From Erysipelothrix sp. (GTDB lineage: Bacteria; Bacillota_I; Bacilli_A; Erysipelotrichales; Erysipelotrichaceae): DNA of 64,000 nt. The DNA lies in NCBI GenBank assembly GCA_018335655.1, contig JAGXRX010000014.1:1-64000 (forward strand), read 5' to 3'. Shown here piece by piece: positions 48,353 through 57,786 of the stretch (its first letter is position 1; each line of letters starts with the position of its first letter). The position numbers and the translations under genes were made by a program. The notes beneath the pieces were generated by a model that made no database searches, was not told the DNA's origin, and saw only the letters and a list, made by a program, of their open reading frames with translations.

Positions 48353-49201
48353 TTAAATGCTTTCTCTAACCCAAGTAAATGCGTAGTACATATTTAAAGG
48401 TAGTTCACTAAAAGGATTTAGGTCAAAACTAAACTGACCATTAATACCTACTTCTTTCATAGCTAAGTCAAAATGAGCTGCCGCAATACCGATATCAATT
48501 CTTTGAATATCATATGGGAATACCTGGCTATAGCCAGGTTCTTTATATTCAAAGAAATGGAAATTATTATTCTCTATCACAATTCTCCAAGGTTGCTTAT
48601 TTGAAGCAGATGGTCCTAAGCGAATCATTTCTAAGGCAAAAGCATAGTCATTTGCTGTGTTTTGTCTTAGTGATGTATTAAAGTCATTTAAAAAGAATAA
48701 CTGATCCCATGGTTTTCGCTTATCAGCATTAATGATTTTTCTCATTGCGATTTCAGTTACGTGTCGAGTGGGTTGTGCATAACCAATAGGAGTAATCGCT
48801 GGAAACATCTCATCACTTTCAATGTTCATAACTTTTGAAAATCCTTTGCGATCAAAAGTTCCACCTAACCAACAAGTACCAAGACCTAGATGCGCTAAAT
48901 ATAGAATTAATACTTCCATTTCATAACCGAGGGCTTCTAAAGAATAAGGTTCTAGTTTTATACTTGCACCAATGTATTGACTTGCCCCTTTAATGACACC
49001 ATAAGTTCCAAGTTTTTGAGGTTGCTGTGTGTCATTAAAGTTTAGAAAGTGATACTTAACTTTCACATTAAATGGATTACTAAGATTTTGAATGAAGTTC
49101 TTAATATTAATAATTGTTTCTTCATTAATGGATTGTGAGGTGTAGTTTCTAACACTAACTCGCTTACTAATAGTATCTTTCACATCAAATAGATTGTTCA
49201 T
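48353..49201 (-). CDS. Nitroreductase-family protein
   Basis: SKRVSVRNYTSQSI; LGLGTCWLGGTFDR; RLGPSASNKQPWRIVI. Confidence 0.85.
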   Translation of the reverse strand: MNNLFDVKDTISKRVSVRNYTSQSINEETIINIKNFIQNLSNPFNVKVKYHFLNFNDTQQPQKLGTYGVIKGASQYIGASIKLEPYSLEALGYEMEVLILYLAHLGLGTCWLGGTFDRKGFSKVMNIESDEMFPAITPIGYAQPTRHVTEIAMRKIINADKRKPWDQLFFLNDFNTSLRQNTANDYAFALEMIRLGPSASNKQPWRIVIENNNFHFFEYKEPGYSQVFPYDIQRIDIGIAAAHFDLAMKEVGINGQFSFDLNPFSELPLNMYYAFTWVRESI

Positions 49202-49622
49202 TTTTAACTCCTTTATGAGTTTATATCTTTTTCATTGTCTATTTCTATTCTATCACTAATATGATTCCGAATATTATCTTTAACTATTAATTCTAGTTAG
49301 TCTCGAAACACTCCAAATTGAGTTTCTCCTCATAGACCATTTACCAAAGCAACCAATGGATTAAGTTCATTGAATTAAATACTAAAGTATCTTTTTATCA
49401 TATTTCGATAAAAAATGCTAAAATCCACAATTATTGGATTGCGTTGATTTAACGTTATCTACCACACCAAAAGATGCAAAAACATAGGGATGATACTTAT
49501 AATAAACAGTACACTTTGTAAATATATGTGTAACAGGATGAATGACCGGTATAGTTTTATATATATGTTATAGTTTTTACATACATATAAATGAATAAAT
49601 TTATAAGTAAAAGGAGATTAGT

Positions 49623-50975
49623 ATGTACTTTAAAAAAATTGAAACAGAAGGTCTTGCACATTATTCGTACATGATTGGGGAAGGTGATGAAATTGCCGTA
49701 ATCGATCCAATGAGAGATGTTGAAGTGTACATGCATGAGGCTAGAAAAGCTGGGAAGAGAATTAAATACATTCTAGAAACTCATCGAAATGAAGATTACA
49801 TTAGTGGGTCAAGAGAATTAGCACATTATACTGACGCAATGGTTTATATCTCTGATCATGAAGATTTAGGACACGTGTATGGTAAAAAGATTAGAGATGG
49901 TTTTGAACTTGAAGTTGGATCACTTACCCTTAGAGCAATTCACACACCAGGTCATACTTTAGGGCATTTAAGTTTTGCGTTATATGAAGAAGATAAAACA
50001 AAAGCATACATGGTTTTCTCAGGAGACAGTTTGTTTATGGGTGACTTTGGAAGAACTGACTTTTATGGTGAAGAAAATCTAATTAAAATGACAGAGCATA
50101 TGTATAAAACTGTATTTGAAAAATTACTACCACTAGGAGATCATGTCCTTTTATGTCCCGCACATGGTGCAGGATCGGCATGTGGAGATTCTTTAGATGA
50201 TCGACCTTACTCATCCTTAGGATATGAAAAAGCAACAAACAAACTTTTAAAAGTAAAATCTAAAGAAGAATTTGTAAAGAAATTTGCAAGTATGAGAGAT
50301 CGACCAAACTACTTTGAACATATGAAAGTCTTAAATGTAAAAGGAACTGATTATGTTGGTAATACCGTTGCACTAAATACATTGACGGTTAAAGAAATTG
50401 TAAAAATGAAGGATGATGTATTGCTACTGGATGCTAGAACTAAAGAAGGTTTTATTGGTGGTCATATCCCAGGATCTGTATACCTTCCAAAGAATAACCT
50501 AATTAGTTTTATGGGATCGTCTTATCCTGTAGATAGCAAATTAGTCTTCCTAATTGATAAAGAAATGGGAGAGATGGAAGAAATTTACTGGTACTGTCGC
50601 AGAATTGGTTTTGACAACATTATAGGATACTTGCCAGATAGTATTGAAATGTGGCAAGAAAATGGTCATAAGATCGAACAGCTTCCGACCATCTCAGCAA
50701 AAAAATACAAGAAAATGAAAAAAGATAATGACTTCATCCTCTTGGATATTAGAAACATTGATGAAATGGAAAAAGAAGATCCAGATGAAAATAAAATGAG
50801 TATATCATTTACGACTTTATTTGAAGACTTTAATAAGTTAAATAAAGATAAGACAATATACGTTCTTTGCGCTTCTGGTAACAGAGCAACAACCGCAACT
50901 TCGTTTTTAAGATTAAAAGGATTTAATGCGGTTGTGATAACTGGTGGAGCAGAAATGTACAGAAATTTTGTATGA
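49623..50975 (+). CDS. MBL-fold hydrolase with rhodanese domains (persulfide dioxygenase/CstB-like)
   Basis: ETHRNEDYISG, HTPGHTLGH, SGDSLFMGDFGRTDF; rhodanese-like LLDART.., ILLDIRNIDEM, CASGNRATTATSFL. Confidence 0.85.
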   Translation: MYFKKIETEGLAHYSYMIGEGDEIAVIDPMRDVEVYMHEARKAGKRIKYILETHRNEDYISGSRELAHYTDAMVYISDHEDLGHVYGKKIRDGFELEVGSLTLRAIHTPGHTLGHLSFALYEEDKTKAYMVFSGDSLFMGDFGRTDFYGEENLIKMTEHMYKTVFEKLLPLGDHVLLCPAHGAGSACGDSLDDRPYSSLGYEKATNKLLKVKSKEEFVKKFASMRDRPNYFEHMKVLNVKGTDYVGNTVALNTLTVKEIVKMKDDVLLLDARTKEGFIGGHIPGSVYLPKNNLISFMGSSYPVDSKLVFLIDKEMGEMEEIYWYCRRIGFDNIIGYLPDSIEMWQENGHKIEQLPTISAKKYKKMKKDNDFILLDIRNIDEMEKEDPDENKMSISFTTLFEDFNKLNKDKTIYVLCASGNRATTATSFLRLKGFNAVVITGGAEMYRNFV

Positions 50976-51013
50976 GTATGAACTAGTTTGCACTAGAGCA
51001 CAGTAGGTAAGCT

Positions 51014-52801
51014 ATGAACATGGATGTGATCATTGTATTTGTCATATTAGTTGCAGCAATGATTATGTTTTCCACGGAGAGAATAAGAAATGACGTGGCA
51101 TCGATAATCATAATGCTTTCTTTAGCATGGACAAAAGTTATCGACATTGATCAAGTCTTTATTGGTTTTTCATCAAATGCGGTCATCGCTATTATCGGTG
51201 TCATGATTATTGGTTATGGAATAGAAAAAACAGGCATCATGAACGATTTAGCCAATATGATTATTCAAAAGGTTGGGTCTAAAGAAAATATTATTGTAGC
51301 AACGATAATGGCTTTAACCGGAGTAATATCATCGTTTTTGCAAAACATCGGTGCAGTAGCTTTATTCTTACCAGCAGTTAAAAAAATAAGTAGCAAATCA
51401 GGGGTCAATTCACAACGACTCATTATGCCAATGGCTTTCTCTGGAATTCTTGGAGGAACGCTTACTTTGGTTGCTTCAGGTCCACTTATAATCCTAAACG
51501 ATTTACTTTCGGAAGGTGGACTTGAGGCATATGGTATGTTTAGTGTAACTCCTATTGGTATAGGACTTCTAATAACAGGGATATTGTATTTTTTCTTCTT
51601 TTCAAAGATTGTCTTACCAAGTAAAGATAAAGAAGCTAACACAAGTGTGGATAAACTCTCAGACATTTATGATCTTCCTAATAAAATATATGAAGTAGAT
51701 ATTGAGAGTAACAATGAGCTTGTTGGAAAAACCATTGAAGAACTTAACATATGGAATGAATATGGAATTCATATACTAGCAATTTCAGAATCAGACAGTA
51801 AAGTCTATATACCGTGGCGTGAAACCACATTTAAACAAGGACAAACCTTAGCACTATTTGGTGAAGAAGAAGAGATTGATAAGTTTTTCAATACCTTTGA
51901 CATGAAACCTAAAGAACACTTGGTTGTCTTTAAAGAACTTAGTGATGATGAGGAAGCAGGATTCGCGGAAATCATACTCCTTTCTGATTCGAGTCTAAGA
52001 GGTAAAACCTTAAAAGAAATTGCACTGAGGAAAAACTACAAGATTGAACCTATTATCTATTTTGATAATGATGCTAAGCGTTTGTCCTTTGTGGATTGGC
52101 AACTCCAACCAGGACTTAAGGTTATTGTCTTTGGTCGGTGGGCAGATCTTGCGCGACTTAAAGAATCAAAAGAATTTGTGGTCATTAGTCAGATAAAAAC
52201 TCCTGAAAGTAACTCAAGAGCAAACAAAAAGATTCCTGCTTTAATAATTCTAGCAGGAGCAATTGTTTCGATACTATTTGGGGTACCACTACCAGTGAGT
52301 TTTCTTACTGCAGCTATCCTAATGCTCTTCACAAAAGTTATTCTCAAGGAAGAATTATACAAAGCCATTGATTGGAAGACGGTCTTCTTACTTGCAGGAT
52401 TAATACCTTTAGGTATTGCCTTTGATCAAAGTGGTGCAGCAAGTCTTGTGGCGGAAACAATCATAAGTATCATTGAGTCATGGCCTGTTCCATTAATCTT
52501 ACTTGCAATAGGTTTAATAACATCTTTCTTTTCACTATTTATGTCAAATGTTGCCGCTACGGTGTTACTAGTGCCATTAATCTTAATAATGGGAGAGAGC
52601 TTTGGTCTTGATCCTCGAGGTCTTGCACTATTTGTGGCAGTGACAGCTTCAAATTCATTTATATTACCAACTCATCAAGTGAATGCGTATGTTATGACAG
52701 CGGGTAATTATAAGAATTCAGATTTCATCAAAGCGGGAGGAATCATGAGTATACTCTTTCTTCTTGTGTCAACCGCGATTATCTACTTGCTTTATATTTA
52801 A
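51014..52801 (+). CDS. SLC13/DASS-type permease with internal RCK_C (TrkA-C) domains
   Basis: 595 aa; two cytosolic TrkA-C-like segments between TM blocks. Confidence 0.85.
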   Translation: MNMDVIIVFVILVAAMIMFSTERIRNDVASIIIMLSLAWTKVIDIDQVFIGFSSNAVIAIIGVMIIGYGIEKTGIMNDLANMIIQKVGSKENIIVATIMALTGVISSFLQNIGAVALFLPAVKKISSKSGVNSQRLIMPMAFSGILGGTLTLVASGPLIILNDLLSEGGLEAYGMFSVTPIGIGLLITGILYFFFFSKIVLPSKDKEANTSVDKLSDIYDLPNKIYEVDIESNNELVGKTIEELNIWNEYGIHILAISESDSKVYIPWRETTFKQGQTLALFGEEEEIDKFFNTFDMKPKEHLVVFKELSDDEEAGFAEIILLSDSSLRGKTLKEIALRKNYKIEPIIYFDNDAKRLSFVDWQLQPGLKVIVFGRWADLARLKESKEFVVISQIKTPESNSRANKKIPALIILAGAIVSILFGVPLPVSFLTAAILMLFTKVILKEELYKAIDWKTVFLLAGLIPLGIAFDQSGAASLVAETIISIIESWPVPLILLAIGLITSFFSLFMSNVAATVLLVPLILIMGESFGLDPRGLALFVAVTASNSFILPTHQVNAYVMTAGNYKNSDFIKAGGIMSILFLLVSTAIIYLLYI

Positions 52802-52826
52802 AACTTCTTTGAAAGGAGGATAATTA

Positions 52827-53339
52827 ATGAATTTCTTAACATTTGAAATGTGGTCACCTTATGTTGTGGGTGTGCTCATTGGCCTTCTAAATCTTGGTTC
52901 AATGCTAGTTTCTAAAAAACCATTAGGTGCATCCACAAGTTTTATGAAAATAGGTGGAATTGGCTTTGGTTTATTCAATAAAGAAAAAGTTGAATCGAAC
53001 GAGTACTATCAAAAAAATGAACTTGAACTTGACTGGGGTATTTTGCTGATTGTGGGTATTATCATTGGTGCTTTCATATCTTCAATCTTATCAGGTAGTT
53101 TCAGTCTTACTGCTGTTCCAACAATGTGGGCAACTGAGATTTCGGATAGTGTTTTTCTAAGATTTCTTATAGCACTTATTGGGGGTCTATTTCTTGGAGT
53201 TGGATCAAGATGGGCTTCAGGGTGTACTAGTGGCCATGGAATAAGCGGTACAAGTCTTTTATCAGTTATTAGTTGGGTGGCATCAATAGCTTTCTTTATT
53301 GGTGGAATTGTGGTTGCCTTTCTAATCTATGGAATGTAG
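52827..53339 (+). CDS. YeeE/YedE-family sulfur-compound transporter, part 1
   Basis: GGLFLGVGSRWASGCTSGHGISGTSLLS. Confidence 0.85.
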   Translation: MNFLTFEMWSPYVVGVLIGLLNLGSMLVSKKPLGASTSFMKIGGIGFGLFNKEKVESNEYYQKNELELDWGILLIVGIIIGAFISSILSGSFSLTAVPTMWATEISDSVFLRFLIALIGGLFLGVGSRWASGCTSGHGISGTSLLSVISWVASIAFFIGGIVVAFLIYGM

Positions 53340-53350
53340 AGGGAAACTCA

Positions 53351-53893
53351 ATGAAAAACACTAAAAGATTAATGCAAGGATTATTGATAGGGTTACTGTT
53401 TGGCTTTCTTCTTCAAAAGGGAGGAGTTGCGAATTACAATATCATCATGGGACAACTTAGACTCACTGATTTCACTGTAATTAAAATTATATTTACTGCA
53501 ATCATTGTAGGCATGTTAGGAGTGAGTTACTTGTTTCCTAAAGGATTGGTTTCTGTTAAGACCAAAGCTGGTTCTATAAAGAATGCAATCATTGGTGGCC
53601 TACTATTTGGTGCTGGTTTTGGACTTCTTGGATATTGTCCAGGAACCATTGCTGGGGCAGTAGGAACCGGTGCATTGGATGCAATTACAGGTGGGTTTAT
53701 TGGGATTATTCTAGGTACAGTTCTCTATGCAAATATGTTTAAAACATTAAAAGATAAAGGAATTCATACAACTGATAAATACAGTGAATTCAGTCTATTC
53801 CACAAGATACCTGGCAATCCATTTAGATACACTCTGCCTATTAGTGCAGTTCTTGTAGTTGTCTTGCTTGTAATCGAGTCTGTAGGACTTTAG
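53351..53893 (+). CDS. YeeE/YedE-family sulfur-compound transporter, part 2
   Basis: GLLIGLLFGFLLQKGGVANYNIIMGQL; GLLFGAGFGLLGYCPGTIAGA. Confidence 0.85.
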   Translation: MKNTKRLMQGLLIGLLFGFLLQKGGVANYNIIMGQLRLTDFTVIKIIFTAIIVGMLGVSYLFPKGLVSVKTKAGSIKNAIIGGLLFGAGFGLLGYCPGTIAGAVGTGALDAITGGFIGIILGTVLYANMFKTLKDKGIHTTDKYSEFSLFHKIPGNPFRYTLPISAVLVVVLLVIESVGL

Positions 53894-53984
53894 TTATATA
53901 ACCACTAGGTTTAAAGATCATTTTTGATTAGTCGTTGATTATTTACTTTAGGTATCTAAGGTATAGGTAGGGGGATTGGTAGTC

Positions 53985-54041
53985 TTCTCTCATCCATACC
54001 TTTATGATATAGAAACCATAGGATCAAACCTATGGTTTTGT
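53985..54041 (+). repeat. tRNA-Leu-3'/terminator repeat, copy F
   Basis: TCTCTCATCCATACCTTTATGATATAGAAACCATAGGATCAAACCTATGGTTTTGTG; stem changed but re-paired. Confidence 0.75.
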
Positions 54042-54328
54042 GCTTTTATAATGTTTTATGGTAAGTGAAATGATGATATTTCATAAAGACTTGATGAGTG
54101 ACTTAAGCAAATTATTGTTAAATTAACAACTTGTATCACAATTAAATCAAAGAAATCATTCAATTCAAAACTCAGTTTAATCACTGAAATAACCAAATTA
54201 TATCAATTAACCCCAATTTGAATGCAATCACCCCAAAAACGGTTAAAGATACTAGATTTTGATAAAGTAGGGATTGTAAAAATGTGATGTTTTGCACAAA
54301 ATTTCAAAAAGGATGGAGGGTAAACCTA

Positions 54329-56899
54329 ATGAAATTGATGAGTGATATAAGTAAGCGATTTACAGTATTAATGATGGTATTTACAATGTTGGTGGGATTA
54401 GCTCAATTTGGAGTTTACTCACAAGCAGTCACAGTTCCAGAAACAGGAGTGACACAAACATTTGATTTATCAATTGGCAATGTAACGATTAACAGTCCTG
54501 GAACATATGTCATTACACAAAGTGTAGAAGGTGTTACTCGTAATACAATAATCATCAATAGTAATGCAACGGTTTATCTTAGTGGTGTTAATATTCAGGT
54601 TTTAAAGCCAGTTAGCAGAGATGACTACAGTAAACCAAATCCAATAAATATTAGTGGATCATTTACTGTGGATTTATATCTAGTTGATGGCTCTACAAAT
54701 ACACTTGCTTCTGAAGAGGGTACAATAGTTTCTGGGGGATGGATTAGAAATGGTAGTGGTAAGGCAGCACTTCGAGTTCCTGCTGGTGCAACACTTAATA
54801 TCTATGGTAGTAGTGGGGTATTACATGCCACTGGTGCACAAGGAAAGAATCATTACGATTATGCTGCTAGAGGTGGTGGGGGATCTGCCATTGGTGGTAA
54901 TGGAGGAATCAATAATAGTGGGGAACACTATTTTGAACCAGCTGAAGCCAGTGGACGTGTAAACATCTATGGTGGAACCATTGTAGCTTTAGGGGGAGCT
55001 GCAATGGGTCATCATGGACAAGGGGGTAATGCTATCGGTTCTGGTGGTTTGGAATATGATGGTGTACCAGTTGCAAATGGTGCTGTAAGCATATATGGAG
55101 GGAATGTATCTCTAACGGGTGGACTAGGCACGTGGAGTCAACGCTCTGGATATGCAGTTGCGGGAGATCTACATTACCATGGTGGTAAGCTAGTTGCTAA
55201 GTCAGCACCAGAGGGAAATACTCTTGTGTCACCACTAAGTAAAGCACCACTAACTACTCCAATTCAATATGCGTGGAGATTAAATGCAGTGGATGAATTG
55301 GAAGTGTCTTATGTTAGTGCATATACTTTTGAAAGTACTCAAAGATTTGTCGAATTACAAGAAGATTTCTCAGGTCCATACAATGTTAATGCAGCAAAAA
55401 CTGCAGCACAAAATGCAAGTTATTTGGATACAACACAAGCTATCGCAACTTCAGAAACAATCATTATTAATACACTAAAAGAGGTTGCAGAACTCGCGGT
55501 CAATAATGATGAAATTACAGTAAGTGTGAATAAAGTAACTTATGTATTACCAACTGCAGGGACATCTGCAAAACCATTAGGGACAGATGGAAGTTATGCT
55601 TTCACGATTACGCTAACTCATGGAGAATACATCCTAACCACAGATGAGTTAGCAATCGCAATTGTTGCGACAGCATTTGATGGAGTGAGTGATGTGGATG
55701 CAGTCGCAGCTGCAAAACTAGCTGCTCAAAATGCAAGTTATTTAGATACAACCCAAGCTGTGGCTATAACAGAAACAGTGATTAGGAATACTTTAAAAGT
55801 AGTTGCAGAATTAGCAATCAGTAATGAAAGTATTGCAGTTACAATAAATAGAATTAAGTATGTATTACCAATTGCAGGAACATCTGCAAATCCATTAGGA
55901 GTTGATGGAAGCTATACCTTCACAGTTACGGTGAGTAAAGGTGATGAAACCTTAACGAGTGATGAAGATAGTATTGCGATCATTGCCACTGCTTATGAAG
56001 GAGTGAGTGATGCTCATGCTGTAGCCACTGCAAAAGCAGCAGCAGAAGCTGCAAAGTATCTTGATACAACTCAAGCAATCGCAACCTCAGAAGACATCAT
56101 AAAAGATACATTAAAGGATATTGCACAATTAGCAGTTAATGATGAAGCGATTACTGTTAGTGTAAACATTATTTCCTATGTCTTACCAATAGAAGGAACA
56201 CCTTCAAATCCAACTGGGATTGATGGTAGTGTTACATTCACCATCACAGTAAGTAAAGGTGATCAAATTTTAACTACAGAAGAAATGATAATCATCATCA
56301 AAGCGACACATACGAAACTGTATAACCCAGATGTTATTGTCGAAAAAGATGAGAATGCTTTTGAGTTCGACGCATCAGGACTAGAACATGTCGTTATATT
56401 TAGTGATGAAGAAAGAGTTCATGAAGTGTTTGTTAAACTAGTATTCTCAGTATTAACAGGAATAAATGTTCCAACAGAAGATAAGAATCTCATCGATACT
56501 TTCATCAAGACTGTACTAAATTATAATAAGTCTGAAGTATTCTTAGTTGATATTTCACTTTTCAAAATGGTCGGTGAAACATCAACTCCAATCACTAATA
56601 CATTAGAAGAGGTAACCATTAGTTTCACTTTACCAGTTGCATTTAGAGGTGTGGAGTTTGATTTAATTCGTGTTCATGATGATGAAGTAGAAGTGATCGA
56701 GTATATCCTTGATGAAGAAACATATGTAATCACATTTACAAGTAATAAGTTTTCAACATTCTCACTTGTTTCCCAGTTAGAGGAAGAAATCGTCTTACCA
56801 GAAACATCAGATAGTTCAAAACTGTTTAATTGGTTATTGATGTTGCTAGGATTTGCACTACTAGCTGTAAGTGTAGGGTTTGATAAGAAGAGTGATTAG
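54329..56899 (+). CDS. Repeat-containing cell-surface protein with LPETSD sorting-like C-terminus
   Basis: Signal peptide; beta-helix-like Gly-rich N-half; three ~105-aa repeats; LPETSDSSKLFNWLLMLLGFALLAVSVGFDKKSD. Confidence 0.85.
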   Translation: MKLMSDISKRFTVLMMVFTMLVGLAQFGVYSQAVTVPETGVTQTFDLSIGNVTINSPGTYVITQSVEGVTRNTIIINSNATVYLSGVNIQVLKPVSRDDYSKPNPINISGSFTVDLYLVDGSTNTLASEEGTIVSGGWIRNGSGKAALRVPAGATLNIYGSSGVLHATGAQGKNHYDYAARGGGGSAIGGNGGINNSGEHYFEPAEASGRVNIYGGTIVALGGAAMGHHGQGGNAIGSGGLEYDGVPVANGAVSIYGGNVSLTGGLGTWSQRSGYAVAGDLHYHGGKLVAKSAPEGNTLVSPLSKAPLTTPIQYAWRLNAVDELEVSYVSAYTFESTQRFVELQEDFSGPYNVNAAKTAAQNASYLDTTQAIATSETIIINTLKEVAELAVNNDEITVSVNKVTYVLPTAGTSAKPLGTDGSYAFTITLTHGEYILTTDELAIAIVATAFDGVSDVDAVAAAKLAAQNASYLDTTQAVAITETVIRNTLKVVAELAISNESIAVTINRIKYVLPIAGTSANPLGVDGSYTFTVTVSKGDETLTSDEDSIAIIATAYEGVSDAHAVATAKAAAEAAKYLDTTQAIATSEDIIKDTLKDIAQLAVNDEAITVSVNIISYVLPIEGTPSNPTGIDGSVTFTITVSKGDQILTTEEMIIIIKATHTKLYNPDVIVEKDENAFEFDASGLEHVVIFSDEERVHEVFVKLVFSVLTGINVPTEDKNLIDTFIKTVLNYNKSEVFLVDISLFKMVGETSTPITNTLEEVTISFTLPVAFRGVEFDLIRVHDDEVEVIEYILDEETYVITFTSNKFSTFSLVSQLEEEIVLPETSDSSKLFNWLLMLLGFALLAVSVGFDKKSD
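55391..56310 (+). repeat. Three tandem ~315-bp repeats inside the surface-protein gene
   Basis: AA..A(A/E)(N/A)A(S/K)YLDTTQA(I/V)A..E.II..TLK..A.LA.. recurs from ~55391, ~55706 and ~56021. Confidence 0.88.
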
Positions 56900-56954
56900 T
56901 CAAACAAAGACTAATTGAAGAATACTTGGTTTTTTTACCCAAAAGATATATGTT

Positions 56955-56988
56955 GAGATTGAACCATAGGATAAAACCTATGGTTTTA
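56955..56988 (+). repeat. tRNA-Leu-3'/terminator repeat, copy G (terminator half, weakest)
   Basis: GAGATTGAACCATAGGATAAAACCTATGGTTTTAG; matches copy F stem. Confidence 0.5.
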
Positions 56989-57140
56989 GTATCTTTATAT
57001 ACATGTATGTAATTCGATGAATTCAACACAATCTATTCATTAATAACCTCTGATTAAATTGGCTCATTGTTCTATATTCAGATATGTACAATCAGTAAGT
57101 GGTATAATAGGGATATTAAAGAGATAAGGAGTGTCACACC

Positions 57141-57563
57141 ATGATATTCATTACAGAGTTAAAAAATAAGAAATATGCTCATGCTTTTTCAGAATTAAAA
57201 CTATTCGAAAAGATCGGTCAGTTTGCGAAAGCGGCTGGAATTAAAGTTATTTATGGAGCATTAATACTCTTTTACACTTTACAAGAGCATGCAACTCCTA
57301 AGCTAGCTAAGTCAATTATCATTGGTGCACTTGGTTATTTTATCTTGCCTACTGATTTCATACCTGACTTTTTACCAATAGTAGGATTCTCTGATGATTT
57401 AACAGCACTAATTGCAGCGCTTGTAGCCGTTGCATTATATGTGACTCAAGAAATTAAGTTTAAGGCAAAAGACAGACTTCATGTTTGGTTTGGTGAGTAT
57501 GATCATGAGATACTTGCAGATCTTGAAAAGAAAATAGACGCTTCACAAAGAAAGACTCGATAG
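57141..57563 (+). CDS. YkvA/DUF1232-family membrane protein
   Basis: ALGYFILPTDFIPDFLPIVGFSDDLTALIAAL. Confidence 0.88.
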   Translation: MIFITELKNKKYAHAFSELKLFEKIGQFAKAAGIKVIYGALILFYTLQEHATPKLAKSIIIGALGYFILPTDFIPDFLPIVGFSDDLTALIAALVAVALYVTQEIKFKAKDRLHVWFGEYDHEILADLEKKIDASQRKTR

Positions 57564-57587
57564 ACACAAACGTGTCTATCTTTTTTT
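57559..57587 (+). terminator. Terminator
   Basis: GATAGACAC aaac GTGTCTATC TTTTTTT. Confidence 0.85.
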
Positions 57588-57786
57588 GAGTAAATAGAAT
57601 TATTACCTTTTTAATTATTATCTGATATAATATGGCAAGTTAATCCATTGATATTCAAAGTATTTTTGGTTTAGCTTATCCTATGAAAAATTTCAAACTG
57701 TCTTGTCAGCATTCTGCTTTATCAAAGTGAATCTGATAAACAGTTTATTCTTTAAGATTATTACACTAACATGATTGGAGAACTCC

